DNA from: an uncultured Bacteroidales bacterium
Lineage (GTDB): Bacteria; Bacteroidota; Bacteroidia; Bacteroidales; UBA932
Length of the DNA stretch: 29,600 nucleotides
Assembly: GCA_927798505.1 (NCBI GenBank)
Contig: CAKMNE010000001.1
Location: forward strand, 1 to 29,600
Direction: 5' to 3'
Numbering within the stretch: position 1 is the first letter of the stretch; each line of letters starts with the position of its first letter. The notes under the pieces were generated by a model. The model saw only the letters and a program-made list of their open reading frames with translations. It searched no databases and had not been told where the DNA came from. Positions 8,773-17,086 of this stretch are shown here, one piece after another. Made by a program: the position numbers and the translations under genes.

Positions 8773-9476
8773 TTCAAAATCAGAAATACACAAGGCCTTT
8801 TGCCCACGGAAAGGCCGCTGTTCTTCCATTCTTTAACGCTCATTGTTCTTATTGTCTGGCTTTCCAGGGTCAGGTCTGCCGCAATGCACAGCCTGGTCTG
8901 GGGACTCAGATAACAAAGCAGGTCCGCAAGCAGGGCGTCGTTGCGGTACGGGGTCTCTATGAAGATTTGAGTCTGGTGCAGGCTTGCTGAAATCCTGTCA
9001 ATTTCCTTTATTGCCGCTCTGCGCTCGTCAGTCTTGGCCGGAAGATATCCCCTGAACGCAAACGACTGGCCGTTGAGGCCGCTGCCCATAAGCGCAAGCA
9101 TCAGCGAGGATGGTCCAACCAGAGGGATGACTTCGATCGAGTGCCGGTGGCACAGCGCCACCAGTGCGGCTCCGGGGTCTGCAACGGCGGGCAGGCCTGC
9201 CTCGCTGATAAGACCCACATCCTTGCCTTCATCGAAAAGAGCAAGCATAGCCTCTACCTCTGCCGGGGTGGTATGCTCGTTGAGCTCCACCATTTTGAGT
9301 TCCTCGATGTGCCCCCTCAGCCCGGCACGTGAAAGGTACCTGCGCACCGTCCTGGCCTCCTCCACCACATAAGTGGAAATGCTTTTCAGGAGTTCCAGCA
9401 CAGGCCCCGGAATCACTTCTGCGGGTTCGTTGTCCCCGAGAGGGGAGGGAATAAGATATAGTTTTCCTTTGTTCAT
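8769..9476 (-). CDS. RsmI-like SAM-dependent methyltransferase (tetrapyrrole methylase fold)
   Basis: The 235-residue protein has the tetrapyrrole (corrin/porphyrin) methylase fold shared with RsmI, the 16S rRNA C1402 2'-O-methyltransferase. It begins LYLIPSPLGDN, where RsmI has a LYLVATPIGN-like start. It continues with EEART, the SAM-site loop ISEAGLPAVADPG and VGPSSLMLALMGSGLNGQSF. It is shorter than RsmI (about 280) and departs from it in the first glycine loop, so it may be the RsmI paralogue found in Bacteroidetes rather than RsmI itself; the target is unproven. It overlaps tamB upstream (9473-9476) and folB downstream, both by ATGA. Confidence 0.85.
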   Translation of the reverse strand: MNKGKLYLIPSPLGDNEPAEVIPGPVLELLKSISTYVVEEARTVRRYLSRAGLRGHIEELKMVELNEHTTPAEVEAMLALFDEGKDVGLISEAGLPAVADPGAALVALCHRHSIEVIPLVGPSSLMLALMGSGLNGQSFAFRGYLPAKTDERRAAIKEIDRISASLHQTQIFIETPYRNDALLADLLCYLSPQTRLCIAADLTLESQTIRTMSVKEWKNSGLSVGKRPCVFLILK

Positions 9477-12400
9477 TGCGTAATGGTAATTGTCTTGGTC
9501 GGACGTTCCTGAGGCACCGCATCCGTGGCTTTCTTCTTGAACAGCCCCCTGAGATAATCCATAAAACTGTCAAATTCCTTCTGGTAGGTGATACCCACAC
9601 CGTTGCGCTGTGAGTTGTCCAGGAAGGAGGTGTAGTCATCGGAAGAATGGGAGAACAGTTTCAGCTTCAGCGAACCTGTCTTGTCCAATTTGATGCCTAT
9701 GTCGAGGTCTCCCACCATCTCATCGCTGCTCGTGGTGCTGTAGCGCCTGTTGGCAATGGACCCGTCCAACTGCACCCTGTCCGAGAACAGGTTGGTCGAA
9801 AGTGCCACGTCCACAATATCCTTGCCTATTTCGTTCTGTTGATAGGACAGACCGAAATCCACAGGAATTCCTATTTTCTGGAGCACCGAGTTGACCTGTC
9901 CGGACATAATCGATGTCAGATTCTTTAGTATCATATTCGAACCGTAATCCGAATTGTTGTCCGTAATGCCATGATTCTCGCTCGGCAGGAAGTTGCCGGT
10001 AAGGATGAGGGCAAGGAATTGCTTCTGGATTTTGTCCTCGGTGTTCAACTCGCTCTCAACCAGGGATCTTGTTGCAGGGTCCAGGTCCTCGACATCGATT
10101 GAAAAGCTCAACTCGGGGTTGGTTATTCTGTTTGATATTCCAAGACCGCAAATCACCTTTTTCTCAGTGTGCACGGCCGTAGTGTCGGAAATCAGCGGTC
10201 CGATGGAGACCTTCTTCAGAATCTGGCTGGCCTTGATGTCCAGCTCGGAATCCATAGGATTGCCGGCAAATTTCACCGAGGACCCGTTTTCGATGTTGAA
10301 ATCCTTGGTAATAAGTGAACTGAGTGCAGCGAAATGGCATTTTCCTTCGTTGATCACATAGTCTCCTCCCAGCCTTATGTCTCCCTGGGAACTGTCAAAG
10401 CCTATGGTGATGTCTCCATCTCCCGAAGCCGAAATTACATTTGACGCGGCCTTGTCCAGGAAAGCGGTAAGTTTCACCTGTGGGCTGACCACGAAGCGGC
10501 AGTCCATCTTCAGGGAGGAAGACTCCTTCTTTTTCGGCAGCACGGTCAGAGTCTCGCTGGTCATGGACGAGTCCACCGGCTGGGTGAAATTCAGGAGTAC
10601 GGACTCGGAATTGGCATTGAAAGCCGTGATGATGGAAACATCGCCCGCTCCGGCCGTAGCTATGGTGCCACCTAAATTAAGGTTTCCATCGGCCAGTCCG
10701 GCCAGGCGCATATTGCCGCCGACGGCAAGATGTCCGTAGAAAGGACTGCCGTCATTGCGCTTGTCCAGCACCTTGAAATTCTCGAGGTTCAGCAACAATT
10801 CGTCCAGATTTCCGCTCAATACGGCAATTCCCGAGTTGCTGTCGCGCAGTGTCATGTTCTCCAGGGAAAGCTCTCCCTGCTGGTATTTCAGTTTGCCGTC
10901 CAGGTCGTATGCAACGCCGGTCGGTTTGAGCAGAGCGTGTCCCTCCTTGAGCATCAGCGCGTCGCAGCGTATGCCCTTCTGAATGAACTGTTCGTTGCTG
11001 ACATTGCCGCTGATATTGATACTGCCGTTGAGTTTGCCCCTCAAATCCGAGCAGTAGTCCTCAACAAAAGCCTCGGCGAAGGATAAGTCGAAATTGTTGA
11101 AGCTGGCCTTGGCCCTGACCACATTGGAGGCAAGGTTGAAACTTCCTCCGGAGATTCTGATGGCGTCCGGTGAGGACGCTGTGGAATTCCGTAGACTGAA
11201 ATTGAGCATCTCGAAGTCCTCCGGATCCATCTCCGCCCTAAGCTCAAGCGAACCGGCGCTGTGCTTTCCCACCATCAGTTCCGGGCAGAATATCGTGCCC
11301 TGGATGTCGGTGTTTGCATCCTTGTGGGTGCCTATCACAAGATCTGCCTCAATTGTTCCCCTGATGCCGAAATTCTTCTTCATAAATCCGGCAAAGGACG
11401 AAAGGTCGAAGTCCCTGGCCCTTACCGTCAGCCTTTTGTCAAATCTGTTCGAAAGGGCTCCGTCCACGGATATAGACTGATTCCCGTTCACAAGGGAGAA
11501 TCCGTGGATGGAAAGGGAATCGCTGGAGAATCTCAGCTCGGGTTGGAGTATGTTCCATATATTTCCGTTCAAGCTTATCCAGGAGTCCGGAATGCTTCCG
11601 AAAACCACCAGTTTGTTGCCCTTGCGCCTGTCCCTTGCTATGTTTGCGCTGAACTTGAGGTTCACATTTGTGTTTTCCATCTGATCCGTAGCCCCGTAGA
11701 GCATGAGCTCCACTTCATTGCTTTGGGCCGTTGAACTCAGCCTGAGGTTTTTCATTGCAAATTCGCCTGCGAGCATCTCCCGCATTCCGGCCTCAATGAG
11801 GGCTGAATCCCCGCTGCAATCCATTCTCAGGGCAGGAGCGCTGAGAGCCACTTCGTTGAAAGCCAGAAGGGCTGAATCGAAAGTGAGCCTGAAATCCCCA
11901 TTTTCGTCAAGTTCAGCCTCCGCTTTGGTGCCTTCGGCAATATTGAAGTACATCTTCAACGGAGAGAGAATCTTTCTGGTATCCTTGAGTTCCAGCCGGG
12001 CAAGGAAACTGTGGCCGGCAATCTGCGGGGATCCTTGCGGGAGCAGGGCCGGCACGCATCTGCCAATAGTTGCCGCTATCAGAGGCTCAAGCGCCTCCTC
12101 CAGTGAGATGTCCCCCTTGTAGCCGAAGTCCATAAAGTCCGACTCGAAGGTGGTCCAGTTCAGTTTTTTCTCTTCGTTGTTGCGTATGTCCAGAGAGAAA
12201 TCGCCTATGCTGTTGACGCCGTTGTCATCAATGTATTCAAGATTCAAACCTGTGGCAGAGCCCAGCAGGGTGTTGTCCTTGTTCTTTCGGAGCCTGATGT
12301 CGAAATTGCCGGAGGCGATGGAAGTGCCCGGTCGCGGGTCCAGTTTCGTCGCCTTCAGATCAGCGTGGGGAATGTTGAGGAAGAATCTTCCGTAATGGAA

Positions 12401-13990
12401 ATTGCTCGCCTCAATGGATACTCCTCCGCTGAACAGGAATTTGAGGTTCTTGTCCTGACAGTTCACCCATCCGTCGAATATTCCCTCATTGAGCACACCC
12501 TTGGCGGTAATGTTGGAGTAAGGGTAATCCAGAAGGGTAAGCTTTGCAATGGAAATGGTGTCCAGACGTATGCTTGCCTGTCCGCCGTCCAATGGAATGC
12601 TGCCTTTGCTGCGTACTTCAACGGATGTGGGACCCAGTGCATCAATGCCCATAATCCTTTTTAAGTCAAGTTCTTGGACTGAAGCTCTTCCGTCATAGGC
12701 GATGGGCTTGTCCGGGTTCAGCAAATCGCTGGTGCTGCACTTGAGCTCTATCTTGCCGGCATCGGAAAGCAGCGCGCAATCCAGGACAGGGGAGTTGAGC
12801 GGACCTTTGACCGTGCCGCTCAGTTCGGCCTTTACGCCCGGTGCAAAACGGGCAAGGTCGAATTTTGCAGAATCAATGGTGAAAGATTCAATCAGTTTCT
12901 GCAGTGATGGGGTGTCGAAGGCCAGGCGTTTCAGGTTTACGGTCAGGCCGGCATCGGGAATTACACAAATGTTCTTCAGATGGCCTGCGATTTCCAACTC
13001 CACTCCGCTATTCAGGTCCTTGCATTTCAAATCATTGATTGCCAAATCGTTGACCGGGCCGTCAATGCCTCCGGACTCTATGTCAAGCACCACCGGGCAG
13101 TCCGGGAGAGCTCCGATGAAATTCGCCAGAGAGCGCATTGCGAGGGTGCTCTTCCTGAATTCTCCCCGCATCGGGATGCGGTCCACATAGAGCCCCCAGT
13201 CGCTGAAATGCTCGTAAGCCATTGAATAATAGGATATATCCACATCTGACCACTGGTCCTTGATGTGGAGGTCCATTATTTCGGTAAGCCCCATTCCGGT
13301 TATGCACCTGCCTGTGAGCTGCATGCTGTAGCCGCACTTTTCCCTAAGGGTGGATTTTGTGATTTCGAAGGAGCAGCGCGAGTCCACGAAATTGATGTCG
13401 TGCCCGTGCACGTCTCCGGACAGGTCCATATCCATCCAGTTGATGCCGATGCCCTTGTACTCGAAGTCATTCTCCATCAGGTTGATCATGCGGAAGCGCA
13501 AATTGGTGGCATCGGCCCGGCGTATGCAGAAAAGGTCCGGCTTCTGCTGCGGCTCGTCGGGGCCTTTCGGAATGCGGAACATTGCACAGAGATTGTTCTC
13601 GTACCCGTCCCTTTCGGCAATCACGAGGTTGAATTCAACGCCGTCTGCCCGGACGCGGTCCAGTTTCAATCCGCCTTTCTGCTTGAAATTCAGACCCTTT
13701 AAAGAGAATGTCGCGCTCAGACGGTCTATGCGCGCCAGAGTGTCGATGCCTCCCATAGGGGCAGGATCCACAATCACTACATCCCTGAGAACAAGAGTTC
13801 TGAAAGGCAGGAAATGAATGCTTCCAAGGCTGATTTGCGCATCAATCTTACCCTCTGTCATTGCCAGGGCCTTGCGAATCAAGGCAGTCTGCACTGAGGG
13901 TATCTGGATCAGCATCACTAACGTGAGCTGGAGGAGCACAAGCAGTTCCAGCACGCGGGCCAATACTATCCAAATCTTTTTTGATCGCAT
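9473..13990 (-). CDS. tamB: TamB-like translocation and assembly module protein (DUF490)
   Basis: This very long envelope protein (1505 residues) has one N-terminal membrane anchor (about 5-30, IWIVLARVLELLVLLQLTLV) followed by repeated beta-strand sequence typical of AsmA/TamB bridge proteins. A C-terminal TamB/DUF490 domain (roughly the last 400 residues) includes a SIDVEDLDPATRSLVESELN segment and the LALILTGNF region. TamB spans the periplasm. It was described with TamA as an outer-membrane protein assembly factor, and more recently TamB-like proteins have been linked to phospholipid transport. I chose the ATG at 13990; the longest frame uses a TTG at 14008. It is the first gene of a six-gene operon and is divergent from tsaD, a recurrent arrangement in Bacteroidetes. 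No tamA homologue is visible here. Confidence 0.9.
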   Translation of the reverse strand: MRSKKIWIVLARVLELLVLLQLTLVMLIQIPSVQTALIRKALAMTEGKIDAQISLGSIHFLPFRTLVLRDVVIVDPAPMGGIDTLARIDRLSATFSLKGLNFKQKGGLKLDRVRADGVEFNLVIAERDGYENNLCAMFRIPKGPDEPQQKPDLFCIRRADATNLRFRMINLMENDFEYKGIGINWMDMDLSGDVHGHDINFVDSRCSFEITKSTLREKCGYSMQLTGRCITGMGLTEIMDLHIKDQWSDVDISYYSMAYEHFSDWGLYVDRIPMRGEFRKSTLAMRSLANFIGALPDCPVVLDIESGGIDGPVNDLAINDLKCKDLNSGVELEIAGHLKNICVIPDAGLTVNLKRLAFDTPSLQKLIESFTIDSAKFDLARFAPGVKAELSGTVKGPLNSPVLDCALLSDAGKIELKCSTSDLLNPDKPIAYDGRASVQELDLKRIMGIDALGPTSVEVRSKGSIPLDGGQASIRLDTISIAKLTLLDYPYSNITAKGVLNEGIFDGWVNCQDKNLKFLFSGGVSIEASNFHYGRFFLNIPHADLKATKLDPRPGTSIASGNFDIRLRKNKDNTLLGSATGLNLEYIDDNGVNSIGDFSLDIRNNEEKKLNWTTFESDFMDFGYKGDISLEEALEPLIAATIGRCVPALLPQGSPQIAGHSFLARLELKDTRKILSPLKMYFNIAEGTKAEAELDENGDFRLTFDSALLAFNEVALSAPALRMDCSGDSALIEAGMREMLAGEFAMKNLRLSSTAQSNEVELMLYGATDQMENTNVNLKFSANIARDRRKGNKLVVFGSIPDSWISLNGNIWNILQPELRFSSDSLSIHGFSLVNGNQSISVDGALSNRFDKRLTVRARDFDLSSFAGFMKKNFGIRGTIEADLVIGTHKDANTDIQGTIFCPELMVGKHSAGSLELRAEMDPEDFEMLNFSLRNSTASSPDAIRISGGSFNLASNVVRAKASFNNFDLSFAEAFVEDYCSDLRGKLNGSINISGNVSNEQFIQKGIRCDALMLKEGHALLKPTGVAYDLDGKLKYQQGELSLENMTLRDSNSGIAVLSGNLDELLLNLENFKVLDKRNDGSPFYGHLAVGGNMRLAGLADGNLNLGGTIATAGAGDVSIITAFNANSESVLLNFTQPVDSSMTSETLTVLPKKKESSSLKMDCRFVVSPQVKLTAFLDKAASNVISASGDGDITIGFDSSQGDIRLGGDYVINEGKCHFAALSSLITKDFNIENGSSVKFAGNPMDSELDIKASQILKKVSIGPLISDTTAVHTEKKVICGLGISNRITNPELSFSIDVEDLDPATRSLVESELNTEDKIQKQFLALILTGNFLPSENHGITDNNSDYGSNMILKNLTSIMSGQVNSVLQKIGIPVDFGLSYQQNEIGKDIVDVALSTNLFSDRVQLDGSIANRRYSTTSSDEMVGDLDIGIKLDKTGSLKLKLFSHSSDDYTSFLDNSQRNGVGITYQKEFDSFMDYLRGLFKKKATDAVPQERPTKTITITQ

Positions 13991-13996
13991 ACGGCC

Positions 13997-14035
13997 CAAA
14001 TTTAACAAATTTCCGGCAGTTTTTTGCTATTTTTG
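13997..14035. promoter_or_regulatory. Divergent tamB/tsaD promoter region
   Basis: The 69 bases between the tamB and tsaD starts hold two facing -7 boxes. TATTTTTG at 14028-14035 on the plus strand lies 24 bases before tsaD. TAAATTTG on the minus strand (13997-14004) lies only 6 bases before the tamB ATG, which would give an almost leaderless message. The core is AAATTT-AAC-AAATTT (13998-14012). No convincing -33 elements are visible, so exact starts are uncertain. Confidence 0.4.
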
Positions 14036-14059
14036 GCTTCTATTTCTGAACTTGCATAT

Positions 14060-15082
14060 ATGGCAGACATTATACTAGGTATAGAATCCTCCTGCGACGA
14101 CACTTCCGCGGCGGTCATCAGGGACAGAGTGCTCCTTTCGAACGTGATAGCCAGTCAGGATGTGCACCGCGCCTACGGAGGCGTTGTGCCCGAGCTGGCA
14201 TCCCGCGCCCACGAGCAGAACATAGTGCCGGTTGTGAGCGAAGCCCTCTCAAGGGCCGGCATCAAAGCATCCGAGCTAACAGCAATTGCTTTTACCAGAG
14301 GCCCCGGTCTTCTGGGTTCGCTTCTTGTCGGCACCTCCTTCGCCAAGGCTCTGGGGCTGGCTCTTGACATACCAATCGTGATGGTGAACCATCTGCAGGG
14401 CCATGTGCTTGCGAATTTCGTCCGTCAGGAAGCTGTGCCGGTGCGCGAACCATCCTTCCCTTACCTCTGCCTGCTGGTTTCCGGCGGCAACTCCCAGATA
14501 GTTAAGGTCAATTCGCCTCTGGATTTTGAAATCCTGGGGCAGACCATAGATGACGCAGTGGGTGAGGCTTTTGACAAATGCTCCAAGATGATGGGCCTGG
14601 GCTATCCCGGCGGCCCTGTCATAGACAGGCTTGCCAAGCAGGGGGACCCGAACCGTTTCAGTTTCGCCAAGCCCCATATCCCCGGGCTCGATTACTCCTT
14701 CAGCGGAGTCAAGACCTCGCTGCTGTATTTCGTGCGCGACGAGATGGCAAAGGACCCCGAGTTTATGGAAAAGAACAAGGAGGACATCTGCGCATCCTTC
14801 CAGAAGACGCTGATAGACATACTCCTGGACAAACTGGTCAAGGCCGCCCGCCAGACCGGTATCAGGGAAATCACTATAGGCGGAGGCGTTTCCGCCAACA
14901 GCGGCCTGCGCCAGCGCATCAGTGAGGAGGGCGAAAGTCGGGGGTGGAATGTCTATCTGCCCGAATTCAAGTTCACCACAGACAATGCCGCTATGATTGC
15001 AATAGCCGGCTATTTCCATTACCTCGCAGGCGAGCGTTGTCCTCTGGATATAGCGCCTGTCTCCCGTATCGCAGATTTTTAG
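14060..15082 (+). CDS. tsaD: tRNA N6-adenosine threonylcarbamoyltransferase TsaD
   Basis: TsaD (Kae1/YgjD family) transfers the threonylcarbamoyl group from TC-AMP to A37 of ANN-decoding tRNAs, with TsaB and TsaE. The ATG at 14060 gives 340 residues and the canonical start (ILGIESSCDDTSAAV); a start 12 codons upstream would overlap the -7 box. The metal-binding histidines are H111 and H115 (VNHLQGHVLANF). Nucleotide-binding segments are LLVSGGNSQI and GGGVSANSGLR, and the terminal TDNAAMIA carries the last metal ligand. It heads a plus-strand pair with the FAD oxidoreductase 4 bases downstream. Confidence 0.97.
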   Translation: MADIILGIESSCDDTSAAVIRDRVLLSNVIASQDVHRAYGGVVPELASRAHEQNIVPVVSEALSRAGIKASELTAIAFTRGPGLLGSLLVGTSFAKALGLALDIPIVMVNHLQGHVLANFVRQEAVPVREPSFPYLCLLVSGGNSQIVKVNSPLDFEILGQTIDDAVGEAFDKCSKMMGLGYPGGPVIDRLAKQGDPNRFSFAKPHIPGLDYSFSGVKTSLLYFVRDEMAKDPEFMEKNKEDICASFQKTLIDILLDKLVKAARQTGIREITIGGGVSANSGLRQRISEEGESRGWNVYLPEFKFTTDNAAMIAIAGYFHYLAGERCPLDIAPVSRIADF

Positions 15083-15086
15083 AGCC

Positions 15087-16619
15087 ATGCAGACCATAGA
15101 ACTGACTTCTTCTCCCGCTTCGCCGCTCAGCGCTTCGGACGTGCAGTCCCGTGTGGAAGCCCTCTTCCACCGCAAGGACCTGCGTGCCGTGCTCGTGAAA
15201 CGCAGTCTGGATGCGCGCGGCTCCTCGCTGCTGCTGCGCCACAGGGTGGAGGTCTATGGTCCCGATGAGGAATATGAACCCTATTCCGCCCCGAAGTACC
15301 TCGACGTACACGGTGCCGAGCCTGTGATTGTCGTAGGAGCGGGTCCTGCCGGAATGTTCGCCGCGCTCAGGCTCCTGAGCCTTGGACGCAGGCCGGTAGT
15401 GCTCGAAAGGGGCAAGGACGTGCACGCGCGCAAATACGATATGGCAGCTCTCTCTCGCGAAGGCGTGGTCAATCCAGACTCCAATTACTGCTTCGGAGAG
15501 GGCGGAGCCGGAGCTTTTTCCGACGGAAAGCTCTATACCCGTTCCTCCAAACGCGGGGACAACAGGGAAGTGCTCAGCCAGCTGGTGGCCTTCGGAGCAT
15601 CCGAAGACATACTCTATGATTCGCATCCGCATATAGGTTCCAACCGCCTGCCGGCAATAGTGGAGAACATCCGCAAATGCATTGAAGCTCACGGTGGGGA
15701 GTATCATTTCGGGGCGCGGGTTTGCGCCATCGAAGGGGAGGACGGGGATTTCCTGGTGCGATGCGCCGATGGCGCAAGCTACCGCGCCCCGAAAGTCATA
15801 TTGGCCACCGGCCATTCCGCCCGCGATGTCTATGAAATGCTGCGTAGCGGCGGAGGCAGGCTCGAAGCCAAGGGCTTTGCCCTGGGGGTAAGGGTTGAAC
15901 ATCCGCAGGCTCTCATCAACAAAGCCCAGTACCATGGCAAATGGCGTCCCGGCATTCCTGCCGCCGAATACAGTTTCGTGCAGCAGGTGGACGGCAGGGG
16001 AGTGTTCTCCTTCTGCATGTGTCCCGGAGGCATACTGGTCCCTTCCTCTACCGAAGACTGCACCGTGGTGCTCAACGGAATGTCCAATGCCGAGCGCAAC
16101 TCCCGCTGGGCCAATTCCGGCGTTGTCGTGCAGATAGAGCCGGAAGACGTGCCGGGCGAAGATGAGTTCAGGCTTCTGGATTTTCAGCAGGAGGTGGAGA
16201 GAATGATGTACCGCACTGCCCAAAGCTGCGGGGCTTCAAATCCTATGGCTGCGCCGGGGCAGAGAATGCAGGACTTCTGCAAAGGAAGGCTCTCCCGTGA
16301 CCTCCCGCAGAGCTCCTACCATCCGGGAGTGGTGAGCGCGCCGCTTCACACCGCCCTTCCGCACATAGTGGCCTCCCGCCTTCAGAAAGCTTTCCCGAAA
16401 GTGAAAATCAATGGATACTACACCAATGATGCCCTGTTGCTGGGTGTGGAATCCCGCACCTCATCTCCGGTGCGCATCCCACGCGACCCGCAGAGCCTGG
16501 AATATGTCTCCAGGCCCGGCATTTACCCTTGCGGAGAGGGCGCAGGCTACTCCGGAGGAATAGTCTCCTCCGCAATTGACGGCATCAGAGCCGCCCTGGC
16601 CTGCTGTAAAGAGGATTAA
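15087..16619 (+). CDS. NAD(P)/FAD-dependent oxidoreductase (COG2509-type)
   Basis: The 510-residue flavoprotein has a short N-terminal domain (1-75) and a Rossmann FAD-binding motif VIVVGAGPAGMFAAL (80-94). It also has a characteristic block SNYCFGEGGAGAFSDGKLYT (132-151) and a C-terminal FAD motif GIYPCGEGAGYSGGIVSSAI. This architecture marks the uncharacterised dehydrogenase family COG2509. The substrate is unknown. With only 4 bases after the tsaD stop it is almost surely cotranscribed with tsaD. Its TAA overlaps the convergent cytidine deaminase stop (TTAA, 16616-16619). Confidence 0.88.
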   Translation: MQTIELTSSPASPLSASDVQSRVEALFHRKDLRAVLVKRSLDARGSSLLLRHRVEVYGPDEEYEPYSAPKYLDVHGAEPVIVVGAGPAGMFAALRLLSLGRRPVVLERGKDVHARKYDMAALSREGVVNPDSNYCFGEGGAGAFSDGKLYTRSSKRGDNREVLSQLVAFGASEDILYDSHPHIGSNRLPAIVENIRKCIEAHGGEYHFGARVCAIEGEDGDFLVRCADGASYRAPKVILATGHSARDVYEMLRSGGGRLEAKGFALGVRVEHPQALINKAQYHGKWRPGIPAAEYSFVQQVDGRGVFSFCMCPGGILVPSSTEDCTVVLNGMSNAERNSRWANSGVVVQIEPEDVPGEDEFRLLDFQQEVERMMYRTAQSCGASNPMAAPGQRMQDFCKGRLSRDLPQSSYHPGVVSAPLHTALPHIVASRLQKAFPKVKINGYYTNDALLLGVESRTSSPVRIPRDPQSLEYVSRPGIYPCGEGAGYSGGIVSSAIDGIRAALACCKED

Positions 16620-17086
16620 ATCGATTCGAAGATGAAAGGGAGAATGTCGTCCACCCTTTCGAATTTCCACACTTTGTCAGCCCCTGTTATGAGCACTGAA
16701 AGAGGCGCTCCTGCCTTGCGCTGATACTGGGCCATCACCTGACGGCAGGCTCCGCAAGGACTTGCAGGTGTATTTTCGAGCACTCCATCCAGGCCTCCGG
16801 CAACTGCCAGGCTCCTGATTGCCAGGTCCGGGTGCTGGGCACTGGCTGCAAACATCGCAGTCCTTTCCGCACAAAGTCCTGAAGGGTAGGCGGCATTCTC
16901 CTGATTGCTTCCTATTACAATGCTTCCGTCCGAAAGCCGCACAGCGGCACCGACCTTGAAATTGGAGTATGGAGAATAGGCATTGCGCATCGCTCCGACT
17001 GCCGCTTCGACCAACTGCCGGTCTTCACCGGACAGTTCGTCGAAAGCGTATTCCTTGTAAGATATTATCAGTTTCCTGTCTGTCAT
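16616..17086 (-). CDS. cdd: Cytidine deaminase
   Basis: This zinc hydrolase deaminates cytidine and deoxycytidine to uridine and deoxyuridine in pyrimidine salvage. The 156 residues contain the catalytic CAERTA (C72, E74) and the second zinc pair PCGACRQ (C111, C114), the three-cysteine site of the small homotetrameric class. SNFKVGAAV (41-49) is the conserved nucleoside-binding stretch. Its ATG overlaps the stop of the upstream sugar porter by ATGA (17083-17086), so the two are translationally coupled, an unexpected pairing for a salvage enzyme. It converges with the FAD oxidoreductase. Confidence 0.96.
   Translation of the reverse strand: MTDRKLIISYKEYAFDELSGEDRQLVEAAVGAMRNAYSPYSNFKVGAAVRLSDGSIVIGSNQENAAYPSGLCAERTAMFAASAQHPDLAIRSLAVAGGLDGVLENTPASPCGACRQVMAQYQRKAGAPLSVLITGADKVWKFERVDDILPFIFESI

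Noticed and set aside
13991..14008. TTG start extending TamB by six residues
   Set aside because: The ATG at 13990 gives a normal basic N-terminus before the membrane anchor; the TTG lies inside the promoter-like sequence.
13998..14012. AAATTT-AAC-AAATTT as a specific operator
   Set aside because: AAATTT is self-complementary and common in A/T-rich intergenic sequence; it overlaps a -7 box and there is no known regulator to match it.
14276..16223. Long minus-strand frames (299 and 410 codons) opposite tsaD and the FAD oxidoreductase
   Set aside because: Both plus-strand genes show intact family motifs over the whole stretch; the antisense translations have no recognisable features.
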